From assembly GCA_943332445.1 (NCBI GenBank), contig CALQPL010000060.1, positions 1-6,644 of the forward strand: a stretch of DNA of 6,644 nt, read 5' to 3'. The DNA is from Bifidobacterium breve (GTDB taxonomy: Bacteria > Actinomycetota > Actinomycetes > UBA12327). Under the pieces are notes generated by a model that was given only the letters and a program-made list of their open reading frames with translations, searched no databases and was not told where the DNA came from. Numbering within the stretch: the first letter of the stretch is position 1; every line of letters starts with the position of its first letter. This document shows, piece after piece, positions 1 through 5,792 of the stretch. A program made the translations under genes and the position numbers.

Positions 1-2
1 CC

Positions 3-545
3 AGCGACAGTGAATTGTTTCCTCTCGATGGCTACTCTCTGATAAACGTGGCAGCGGTCATGGATGTTGAGCCGCTGAAAGCCAACCAACTGATGTCCGC
101 GGCGGTACGGGAAACCTTTGAAGAATCCGGGATCGTCCTTGCCTCCAATCGTCACCCCACGACGTGGAGCGAGCAGGATCGACAAGACCTCCTCTTGGGG
201 CGTACCTCAATTGCCCAACTACTCAATCGTGAACAAGCTCATGTTCATTCGGAAGATTTGATTCCGTGGGCTTGGTGGTTGACCCCTGATTACATTCCGT
301 TTCGTTTTGACACGTGGTTCTTTTTGGCCCCGGTCCGGGCAGATGTCGAACCGCGGCATGTACTCGAAGGCGAAGCAGTCGAGGCGCGGTGGTGGAAAGT
401 AGCCGAAGCCTTGGAAGCCAATCGTGCCGGTGAGATCATCTTGTTGTGGCCCACGCTTCGGGTGCTGCTTGACCTCAACCAGTGGTCAACCGTGTCTGAA
501 GCTGTCAGTCATCGGCCGGTTCGATTGGAGCAGCAATCCGGATGA
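3..545 (+). CDS. Nudix hydrolase, NUDT19-like (5'-truncated)
   Basis: C-terminal part of a Nudix hydrolase, an enzyme that cleaves a nucleoside diphosphate linked to another group; the substrate cannot be read here. The reading frame is open to the left edge, so the true start is probably outside the window; a TTG at 15 is a formal start but lacks a ribosome binding site. The catalytic half of the Nudix box, RETFEESGI, lies at 108-134 and fits REUxEExGU. The leading glycine and FPGG part are missing, as expected if this subgroup carries an insertion between FPGG and REx2EE. The downstream block PFRFDTWFFLAP and EARWW resembles the NUDT19 (RP2p) subgroup, whose mammalian member is a CoA diphosphatase. 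The TGA stop overlaps the next ATG (ATGA, 542-545), so translation is probably coupled. Family is secure; substrate is not. Confidence 0.85.
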   Translation, partial: SDSELFPLDGYSLINVAAVMDVEPLKANQLMSAAVRETFEESGIVLASNRHPTTWSEQDRQDLLLGRTSIAQLLNREQAHVHSEDLIPWAWWLTPDYIPFRFDTWFFLAPVRADVEPRHVLEGEAVEARWWKVAEALEANRAGEIILLWPTLRVLLDLNQWSTVSEAVSHRPVRLEQQSG

Positions 546-1288
546 GTGTGACCACTCCTGCATGGTTGCGTGGTGTTACCGCTCCCAATCCAGGTCCCAT
601 GACTTTGCAAGGAACCAATACGTGGATCTTGGGAATCGATGGGCTCGTCGTTGTTGATCCCGGCCCGCTGGATGAATCCCACTTGCTTGATGTCGCAATG
701 CACGGAGCGATTGAACACATTTTCTTAACGCACGGACACGGTGATCACAGTGATGGCGCTCTGCGATTGCACGAACTCACCGGTGCGCCAGTGAGTGCAT
801 GGGATGAGCGACATGTTTCCCATGGTGAAAAACTCACTGACGCGATGACACTGGAAATTGCGGGATTGAACATTGAAATCCTGCACGCGCCCGGTCACAC
901 GATGGATTCGGTGTGCTTCGTCGTCAGCAGTGGAAGCGAATCAGTGGTCTTGACCGGTGACACGATCTTGGGCGAAGGCAGCACGGTGATCGCTCACCCC
1001 GAGGGCCGAGTCGACCACTATCTCCGCACGCTAGAAAGGCTGGCTCAACTCGACGAGTTGGTGGTTTTGCCCGGACACGGCCCAGTGACAGGGTCAGCCA
1101 GTCAACGCGCGACGCAGTATCTGGATCATCGCCATGAACGCATCGCGCAAGTGCGGGAAGCGGTGGCACAAGGCGCTACGACGCCGGAGCACGTTCTTGA
1201 GGTGGTGTACAGCGATGTGCATGATTCGCTTCGAGGAGCAGCGTTGTTAAGCGCCCAGGCGCATTTGATGTTTGTGCTGGAGAACTAA
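542..1288 (+). CDS. MBL-fold metallo-hydrolase (LACTB2 / glyoxalase II-like)
   Basis: A 248-residue cytoplasmic metallo-beta-lactamase-fold hydrolase without a signal peptide. The two-metal site is complete: HGHGDH gives H64, H66, D68 and H69; H119 lies in APGHT; D140 in TGDT; H179 in LPGHGP. An N-terminal TLQGTNTW and a VVVDPGP strand are typical of the LACTB2-like group, and the C-terminal HRHERI segment matches my memory of mycobacterial Rv3677c. LACTB2 itself is an endoribonuclease, while other relatives are thioesterases, so the reaction is open. The start is the ATG overlapping the Nudix stop, with a weak GGAG at 527-530. The TAA stop is interlocked with the crp stop on the other strand. 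Residue evidence for the fold is strong; substrate is unknown. Confidence 0.9.
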   Translation: MSVTTPAWLRGVTAPNPGPMTLQGTNTWILGIDGLVVVDPGPLDESHLLDVAMHGAIEHIFLTHGHGDHSDGALRLHELTGAPVSAWDERHVSHGEKLTDAMTLEIAGLNIEILHAPGHTMDSVCFVVSSGSESVVLTGDTILGEGSTVIAHPEGRVDHYLRTLERLAQLDELVVLPGHGPVTGSASQRATQYLDHRHERIAQVREAVAQGATTPEHVLEVVYSDVHDSLRGAALLSAQAHLMFVLEN

Positions 1289-1959
1289 GCGCCGCGACGG
1301 TTGAGTTTGTCGACATCCAAGATCGTGACACCGCGAGGTTCGAGCAAGATCCAGCCGCGGCTAGCGAAGTCCGCGAGGGCTTTGTTGACCGTTTCGCGGG
1401 ATGCCCCGACCAGCTGGGCAAGTTCTTCTTGAGTTAAGTCGTGCGTGACGTGCACGCCGTCGCCACGTTGAACACCGAAGCGCACCGACAAATCCAACAG
1501 CGCCTTGGCCACTCGACCGGGAACATCGGCAAATACCAAATCGCCCATCGCTTCGTTCGCGCGGCGAAGGCGTTGAGCCAAAGCTTGAAGAAGTGATTGA
1601 GCAAGTTCGGGGCGACCGGTCAGCCATTCCTTCAGGTCTTCGTGGCCCAGGCCAAAAAGGCGACAGTCGGTCAGTGCGGTGGCCGTGGCAGTTCGTGGTC
1701 CTGGATCGAAAAGGGACAACTCACCGAACATCTCGCCAGGGCCTTGGACGCTGAGGAGGTTTTCGCGGCCATCGCTGGACGAGACACCGAGCTTGACCTT
1801 GCCTTCGAGTACGACGTAGAGACGATCGCCCCCATCGCCTTCGGAGAAGATCACGCCACCCTTGGCAAAGGTGACCTCAACCATCGATGCGCGCAGGGCT
1901 ATTGCAGCGTCATCATTGAGGGCGACGAACAACGGGGCACTCATCAAGATGTCAGCCAT
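1285..1959 (-). CDS. crp: Crp/Fnr-family cAMP receptor protein
   Basis: Global transcription regulator of 224 residues, the same length I remember for M. tuberculosis Crp (Rv3676). Residues about 10-115 form the cyclic-nucleotide-binding beta roll with the phosphate-binding cassette GELSLFDPGPRT; G79, E80, R89 and T90 are the expected cAMP ligands. Residues 116-140 are the dimer helix, and 141-224 the winged helix-turn-helix, with DLTQEELAQLVGASRETVNKAL around 174-195 and R188 and E189 in the recognition helix. A longer frame could begin at a TTG at 1983, but the ATG at 1959 has a clear GGGAGG five bases upstream and gives the family length, so I chose it. One oddity: Ala at 134, where relatives as I recall them have Thr contacting the adenine; N135 is kept. 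The gene lies 86 bases downstream of rsiG on the same strand and ends 4 bases into the MBL gene. Confidence 0.95.
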   Translation of the reverse strand: MADILMSAPLFVALNDDAAIALRASMVEVTFAKGGVIFSEGDGGDRLYVVLEGKVKLGVSSSDGRENLLSVQGPGEMFGELSLFDPGPRTATATALTDCRLFGLGHEDLKEWLTGRPELAQSLLQALAQRLRRANEAMGDLVFADVPGRVAKALLDLSVRFGVQRGDGVHVTHDLTQEELAQLVGASRETVNKALADFASRGWILLEPRGVTILDVDKLNRRGA

Positions 1960-1964
1960 CTCAG

Positions 1965-1970
1965 CCTCCC
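1965..1970 (-). promoter_or_regulatory. Ribosome binding site of crp
   Basis: On the - strand this reads GGGAGG, five bases before the ATG at 1959. It decides the start: the in-frame TTG at 1983 lies upstream of this site and would bypass it. Confidence 0.75.
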
Positions 1971-2007
1971 AACGTCGCGACAATCAGTGTGTGAACTGCA
2001 TTGTGCC

Positions 2008-2013
2008 ACGTTA
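2008..2013 (-). promoter_or_regulatory. Possible -10 element of crp
   Basis: On the - strand this reads TAACGT, fitting the actinobacterial TAnnnT -10 pattern. It would place transcription start near 2001 and leave a leader of about 40 bases before crp. I see no convincing -35 box at 16-19 bases. This is a weak call from pattern alone; crp may also be read from the rsiG promoter, since the gap is only 86 bases. Confidence 0.25.
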
Positions 2014-2045
2014 GACCAGCGCGAGCCTGCGCAGAGTCAGGAATG

Positions 2046-2597
2046 TTAAGCAGCGCCAGCTTTCAGCGGAAGTGCGACCAGGCACTGAAGTGGGTCTTCG
2101 TGGTAGCGCGCGATGAGTTCATCGGTTGCGCGAGCCAAGCGGCGGTGGAGCGCCTGGCGGTACGTCGACAGCTGGAATTCGGCAAAGGACAGTTCCTGTG
2201 CAAGTTCGTGGCAAGCGGCAGCATTATTGATGTCAACAGCTTGATTCCACAGCGATTGCAGATCAGGAATCGGCGGGATGTCGTTGTCTGGCAAGACGGT
2301 AAGAAGCGCGGTGCGTCCACGCGCTGGTCGATCCTCAGCAAAAGCACCTTGTAGGTGGTCAAACTGAGAAAGGCCATCACTGTTGGTGCGCAACAAGTCC
2401 AAGCGAGCTTGAATCAGTCGTCGCCAGTAGGACACCCGGTGTTCTTCCGCATCCAGGTTCTTGCGGTAGGCGCGAAGCCCAGCCAAATCAAGGTGTGCAA
2501 ATTCGACACTGCGCTCAGGCACAGTGCGATCGGCTGGAGCGCGTCGAGCCGGTGTGGCTGCGTTAGCGGCGGGCCGCGAAACCTCGGTTGTGGACAT
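2046..2597 (-). CDS. rsiG: RsiG-family c-di-GMP-dependent anti-sigma factor homologue
   Basis: A 183-residue soluble protein with two long helical stretches. The first contains an exact E(X)3S(X)2R(X)3Q(X)3D signature: E52, S56, R59, Q63, D67. This is the published hallmark of RsiG, which uses c-di-GMP to sequester the sigma factor WhiG in Streptomyces. The second helix repeats the pattern only partly: E140, S144 and R147 fit, but H151 and A155 replace Q and D. The expected Streptomyces architecture is two motifs on the arms of an antiparallel coiled coil within one chain, and this protein fits that layout. The N-terminal 30 residues are Ala/Pro/Arg-rich and probably disordered. The ATG at 2597 follows GGAGGGG; a GTG at 2642 lacks a binding site. 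The position, upstream of crp and divergent from nth, matches that of Rv3675. Identification rests on motif and layout; c-di-GMP binding and the sigma partner are inference. Confidence 0.8.
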   Translation of the reverse strand: MSTTEVSRPAANAATPARRAPADRTVPERSVEFAHLDLAGLRAYRKNLDAEEHRVSYWRRLIQARLDLLRTNSDGLSQFDHLQGAFAEDRPARGRTALLTVLPDNDIPPIPDLQSLWNQAVDINNAAACHELAQELSFAEFQLSTYRQALHRRLARATDELIARYHEDPLQCLVALPLKAGAA

Positions 2598-2598
2598 A

Positions 2599-2605
2599 CC
2601 CCTCC
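2599..2605 (-). promoter_or_regulatory. Ribosome binding site of rsiG
   Basis: On the - strand this reads GGAGGGG just before the ATG at 2597. Spacing is short (three bases after GGAGG). It favours the 183-residue start over the upstream GTG at 2642, which has no purine-rich site before it. Confidence 0.6.
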
Positions 2606-2678
2606 ATCGGCGCGTTGGGCCCAGAGATTGAGCCCAGATCACCCATCCGGCCCAAAGGGCTAGGCGTGGGCCGGCCCC

Positions 2679-2684
2679 TAGGCT
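2679..2684 (+). promoter_or_regulatory. -10 element of nth, probably leaderless transcript
   Basis: TAGGCT fits TAnnnT and ends six bases before the nth ATG at 2691. This puts transcription start on the A of the ATG. No Shine-Dalgarno sequence precedes the ATG, which agrees with leaderless translation, common in Actinobacteria. No clear -35 box is visible. Confidence 0.55.
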
Positions 2685-2690
2685 GAGTCC

Positions 2691-3386
2691 ATGGGATCAA
2701 AGGATGCCGCGCTGGTCCGGCAGGCCCGTCGGATTCACCGCGCTTTGGCTGATCAGTACCCAGAGGTGAAGTGCGAACTAGATTTCACCACGCCGTACGA
2801 ACTACTTGTGGCCACCGTGTTGTCGGCTCAATGCACCGATAAGCGGGTCAATGGCGTGACCCCGGCACTCTTCAAGAAATATCCCAACACCAAGAAATTG
2901 GCTGCGGCTAACCGCGATGACCTTGAGGCCTTGATTCAGCCCACGGGGTTCTTTCGGGCCAAGACCGACACGTTGTTGAGGATGGGGGCTGACGTCAACG
3001 AGCGGTTCGCCGGCGAGATCCCGCACACGTTGGACGAACTGGTTTCTCTGCCCGGAGTGGGACGCAAGACAGCGAACGTCGTTTTAGGTGAAGCATTCGG
3101 GGTGCCCGGGATCACCGTTGATACCCACTTCGGCCGGCTCGCGCGTCGCTTTGGTTGGACCGAGGAAGAAGATCCCGTCAAGGTCGAGCACGCAGTCGGT
3201 GCACTGTTTCCCAAGAAGGACTGGACGAGTGTTTCACAGTTAGTCATTTGGCATGGTCGCCGTCGATGCCATGCGCGCAAACCCGCGTGCGGCGCGTGCA
3301 ATGTGTCGCAGTGGTGTCCGGCCTTTGGTGAAGGACCCACGGATGCGGCCCAAGCGGCGAAATTGATTCGAGAGCCACGCGGATGA
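2691..3386 (+). CDS. nth: Endonuclease III (DNA glycosylase / AP lyase)
   Basis: Base-excision repair enzyme of 231 residues that removes oxidised pyrimidines and cleaves the abasic strand. The helix-hairpin-helix LPGVGRKTA is at 120-128 with catalytic K126; the catalytic aspartate is D144 in VDTHFGRLA. Four cysteines, C193, C200, C203 and C209, show the C-X6-C-X2-C-X5-C spacing of the [4Fe-4S] cluster. SAQCTD at 45-50 is the usual N-terminal helix signature. Length is normal. The gene appears to be leaderless (TAGGCT six bases before the ATG) and heads a three-gene run; its TGA overlaps the next ATG by 4 bases. In M. tuberculosis, as I recall, a TlpA-like thioredoxin gene separates nth from the Nudix gene; here it is missing. 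Confidence 0.97.
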   Translation: MGSKDAALVRQARRIHRALADQYPEVKCELDFTTPYELLVATVLSAQCTDKRVNGVTPALFKKYPNTKKLAAANRDDLEALIQPTGFFRAKTDTLLRMGADVNERFAGEIPHTLDELVSLPGVGRKTANVVLGEAFGVPGITVDTHFGRLARRFGWTEEEDPVKVEHAVGALFPKKDWTSVSQLVIWHGRRRCHARKPACGACNVSQWCPAFGEGPTDAAQAAKLIREPRG

Positions 3387-4120
3387 GTGCGGACATTGCC
3401 TTTCTTGAGGGTCCGCGCGATCAAGCCCGCGGACTGGTCCTGGATGCGCAGTCGCCAACGATTGCCCAGTTACCGCAGTGGCTTGCGCCGGTCGTAGCGG
3501 CGGCCCGAACCGTGACGGTCGATGAGCTCACGCGCTTCCCACCACCAGCAAGCGGTGGTCGCAAGTCCTCGGTCTTGATGTTGTTTGGGGATGGCCAAGG
3601 TAAGCCCGAATTGTTGCTGATCGAGCGTTCACACGACATGCGCAGCCACTCGGGCCAACCTGCCTTTCCCGGTGGAGCGCTTGACCCGACCGACTCGGGA
3701 GTCGTTGCTGCAGCACTGCGCGAAGCAGAAGAGGAAACGGGACTCGATCCAACAGGGGTTCGACCCTTTGCCGTACTGCCAGATCTGTTTGTTCCCCCGA
3801 GCGGTTTCGTCGTTACTCCCGTTCTGGCTTGGTGGGAAGTGCCGAGCGCGGTCGGGGTTGTTGATGCTGGCGAGGTCGCTGATGTTTTACGTATTCCGAT
3901 TGATCACTTGATCAATCCTGCGAACCGCGTGCGAGTTCGCCATCCCAGCGGCTATGTCGGTGCCGGCTTTATCTTCAATGATCTGGTTATCTGGGGATTC
4001 ACCGGTGGTTTGTTGGATCGCATCATTGCGCTGGCGGGCTGGGAACAACCGTGGGACCAGTCGAACATGGTTGATGTTGATGAGAGTCGGGAACCGTTTG
4101 ATGAAGGGCCACAGGCGTGA
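3383..4120 (+). CDS. CoA pyrophosphatase-type Nudix hydrolase (NudL / NUDT7-like)
   Basis: A 245-residue Nudix hydrolase, probably hydrolysing CoA or acyl-CoA to 3',5'-ADP and phosphopantetheine. The sequence shows the CoA-subfamily motif upstream of the Nudix box: R87, G91 and FPGG at 95-98 follow the R-X3-G-X3-FPGG pattern. The catalytic REAEEETGL is at 113-121. The spacing from GG to REx2EE, with D104 in place of the usual glutamate, is the same as I recall for E. coli NudL, so it is a subfamily trait and not damage. The extra N-terminal 60 residues have no motif I recognise. The start overlaps the nth stop (ATGA) and the end overlaps marP (GTGA). It corresponds in position to Rv3672c. Substrate is inferred from motif only. 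Confidence 0.9.
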   Translation: MSADIAFLEGPRDQARGLVLDAQSPTIAQLPQWLAPVVAAARTVTVDELTRFPPPASGGRKSSVLMLFGDGQGKPELLLIERSHDMRSHSGQPAFPGGALDPTDSGVVAAALREAEEETGLDPTGVRPFAVLPDLFVPPSGFVVTPVLAWWEVPSAVGVVDAGEVADVLRIPIDHLINPANRVRVRHPSGYVGAGFIFNDLVIWGFTGGLLDRIIALAGWEQPWDQSNMVDVDESREPFDEGPQA

Positions 4121-5307
4121 GTCTTAATCAAGTCGACGTGGTGCTCATCGCGCTGGTTGCACTCTCTGCGCTAACCGGCTATCGCCAAGGCTTCCTTGCC
4201 GGCATTGCTGGATTTATTGGCTTCCTCGGTGGAGCTGCATTAGCGATGACCTTTGTCCCGGGAATTCTTAATTCATTTTCTGTTGGCCCCTACAAGCCAG
4301 TTATCACCATTTTGCTCGTGCTGGTTATCGCAGGCTTGGCCCAGGGAGTATTTAGCTCGTTGGGTGCACGCGCGCGCGCCGGTATGGGGTCGGGTTCGAT
4401 GCGAGCCGCAGATTCCCTCGGTGGAAGTGTGCTGTCCGGTATCTCGGTTCTACTGGTGGCCTGGTTTCTTGCCGTTGCACTTGTAGCTGGAACGCCCTCA
4501 GCCCTTACTCAAAAAGTGCGCGACTCGTTTCTGCTGACAGAACTCGATTCCGTCATGCCGGCCCAAGGGCGCACACTGTTCAGTGCACTTCGCAATACGT
4601 TCGACGAAAACTTCTTTCCGCAAGTATTCGCAGGCATCGCCACACCAGAGCTTGTTCCGGTCGCACCACCGGATGGAACGTTGGCCGGATCTGCTGTCGC
4701 GCAGGGTGCGAGGGATTCAGTCGTCGAAGTGTTTGGTGATGCTCCCCGTTGCAAAGTCACGTTGACCGGCTCGGGATTTGCTATTGGCAAGGACACCGTC
4801 ATGACCAATGCTCACGTGGTGGCCGGCACCGACCGTGTCACGGTTCGTTTAGGCGGAACCGAGCGTGAGCGCAGGGCAACTGTGGTCCTGTTTGATCCTC
4901 GCACCGATGTCGCGGTGTTAAAGGTAGACAACCTTGATGCGGATGTCTTGGAGTTTGCTAGCAAGCCAGCTAGCCGTGGCGATGATGCGATCGTGATTGG
5001 TTTCCCTGGCGGTGGGGCATTCACAGCGGGCGCGGCGCGTATTCGCGATATCCAGGATGCTCGGGGCGCCGATATTTATGACAAGACTTCGGTTGTCCGT
5101 GAGATTTACTCGCTTCGTGCACGGGTACGGCCGGGAAATAGTGGGGGCCCGTTATTGGATCAGCGCGGTCGTGTGCTGGGAATGATTTTTGCTGCTTCGG
5201 TGGATGATCCAGCCAGTGGGTATGCGCTGACGGCTTCTTCAATTGCCAAAGATGCGGTCAACGGATCGCGGGCAACAGCGCCAGTATCAACAGGTCGTTG
5301 TCTTTAG
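4117..5307 (+). CDS. marP: MarP-type membrane-anchored serine protease
   Basis: A 396-residue protein with an N-terminal CvpA-like membrane domain of four predicted segments (about 6-22, 27-49, 60-80, 103-123), a linker to about 195, and a chymotrypsin-fold protease domain outside the membrane. The catalytic triad is H233 (TNAHVV), D264 (RTDVAVL) and S342 (GNSGGP). C212 and C395 match the two cysteines that form the regulatory disulphide in M. tuberculosis MarP (397 residues by memory). That protein is needed to keep internal pH in acid and acts on the peptidoglycan hydrolase RipA. The start is a GTG overlapping the Nudix TGA. The TAG stop interlocks with the stop of the convergent holin-like gene. 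Domain and triad are seen; the acid role is transferred from the family. Confidence 0.95.
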   Translation: MSLNQVDVVLIALVALSALTGYRQGFLAGIAGFIGFLGGAALAMTFVPGILNSFSVGPYKPVITILLVLVIAGLAQGVFSSLGARARAGMGSGSMRAADSLGGSVLSGISVLLVAWFLAVALVAGTPSALTQKVRDSFLLTELDSVMPAQGRTLFSALRNTFDENFFPQVFAGIATPELVPVAPPDGTLAGSAVAQGARDSVVEVFGDAPRCKVTLTGSGFAIGKDTVMTNAHVVAGTDRVTVRLGGTERERRATVVLFDPRTDVAVLKVDNLDADVLEFASKPASRGDDAIVIGFPGGGAFTAGAARIRDIQDARGADIYDKTSVVREIYSLRARVRPGNSGGPLLDQRGRVLGMIFAASVDDPASGYALTASSIAKDAVNGSRATAPVSTGRCL

Positions 5308-5762
5308 GAACGTGAGCCGGGAGATTCCTTGTTCTCCGGCATGGCGCGTTCAAAAGCATCAATAAATTTGTCGGGCATTGCGCGCAGCGTATTCAGGGTT
5401 GCTTCGCTCTGGGCTTGAGCGCGCTCGGGTCCCTTGACTTGATCAAAGTGTCGCTTGGCGAAGTAGCCCATGATGGCGGTGATGATCAGCAGAAGTAACG
5501 CAACGATGAGGAATCCGGCCCACACTCGTCCGTTGAGCGCGCTGGCAATGGCGTACGAGAGGGCAACGAGCAGGAAGATAAAGCACAGCGTGGCCAAGAA
5601 GATGGCGCCACCAATAAGGCCCGCGCCACGTGCTGCCATTTGCGCGCTCTTGCGCACTTCGGCCTTGGCCAATGCAATTTCGCCACGGATCAAGGAGGAG
5701 ATGTCTTCCATGATTGATGCAAAGAGCTGACCGATGGAACGGTCGCCATTCGAGTTGCTCAT
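5304..5762 (-). CDS. Phage holin family (actinobacterial holin superfamily III-like) membrane protein
   Basis: A 152-residue protein with an N-terminal amphipathic, charged helix (about 10-45), two hydrophobic segments (about 48-75 and 80-102) and a soluble C-terminal tail. This layout, and the SSLIRGEIALAKAEV helix, match the family annotated as phage holin (DUF1469-like) in many actinobacterial chromosomes. No phage genes are nearby, and the gene is syntenic with Rv3669, so a true lytic role is unlikely; the function is unknown. A strong AGGAGG lies four bases before the ATG. It follows nhaA by 30 bases on the same strand, so the two are probably one operon. The TAA stop overlaps marP by 4 bases. 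Confidence 0.85.
   Translation of the reverse strand: MSNSNGDRSIGQLFASIMEDISSLIRGEIALAKAEVRKSAQMAARGAGLIGGAIFLATLCFIFLLVALSYAIASALNGRVWAGFLIVALLLLIITAIMGYFAKRHFDQVKGPERAQAQSEATLNTLRAMPDKFIDAFERAMPENKESPGSRS
5316..5340 (+). terminator. Hairpin just past the marP stop
   Basis: GCCG(G)GAGA at 5316-5324 pairs with TCTCCGGC at 5333-5340, leaving one bulged G and an 8-base loop. It begins nine bases after the marP stop and lies inside the 3' end of the convergent holin-family gene. There is no T-run, so it is not a standard intrinsic terminator; it could protect the marP mRNA 3' end or act as a U-less terminator. It is also constrained by coding sequence, so chance is possible. Confidence 0.25.
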
Positions 5763-5766
5763 GAGT

Positions 5767-5772
5767 CCTCCT
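5767..5772 (-). promoter_or_regulatory. Ribosome binding site of the holin-family gene
   Basis: On the - strand this reads AGGAGG, four bases before the ATG at 5762, the strongest binding site in the window. It sits in the 30-base gap after the nhaA stop. Confidence 0.75.
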
Positions 5773-5792
5773 GAAGCGCTGGTGATCCCACT

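Larger units (their letters stand above)
2598..2690. promoter_or_regulatory. Divergent rsiG-nth promoter region with GGGC/GCCC palindromes
   Basis: This 93-base gap must hold promoters for rsiG (left) and nth (right). It contains three perfect palindromes built on the same GGGC/GCCC core: TGGGCCCA at 2616-2623, GCCCAAAGGGC at 2650-2660 and GGGCCGGCCC at 2668-2677. There is also a direct repeat GCCCAGA at 2619-2625 and 2632-2638. None matches a Crp site. They could be operators or mRNA structure, or could arise by chance in GC-rich DNA. Confidence 0.4.

Noticed and set aside
1285..1330. Terminator between the MBL gene and crp
   Set aside because: Only a four to five base stem (CGAC/GTCG) with a long loop and no T-run is visible.
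1990..2005. TGTGA half-site upstream of crp, suggesting autoregulation by Crp
   Set aside because: The left half TGTGA is perfect, but the right half six bases later is TTGTG and not TCACA; one half-site is not enough to call an operator.
1597..2354. Long open frames on the + strand across crp and the end of rsiG
   Set aside because: They are antisense to crp and rsiG, whose proteins have clear motifs, and they have no recognisable domain.
3686..3745. Shifted acidic residue in the Nudix box of the second Nudix gene as a sign of inactivation
   Set aside because: The same spacing occurs in E. coli NudL as I recall it, so it is a subfamily trait; the REx2EE residues are intact.
4364..4380. Alternating CG run in marP
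   Set aside because: It encodes the Ala-Arg-rich segment after the third membrane helix; the short run is expected at this GC content.
4957..4974. Two GCTAGC palindromes six bases apart inside marP
   Set aside because: They encode repeated Ala-Ser in the protease domain and are explained by coding sequence.
5304..5762. Holin annotation as a sign of a prophage remnant
   Set aside because: No phage structural, lysis or integration genes are nearby, and the gene sits in a conserved chromosomal neighbourhood with nhaA and marP.
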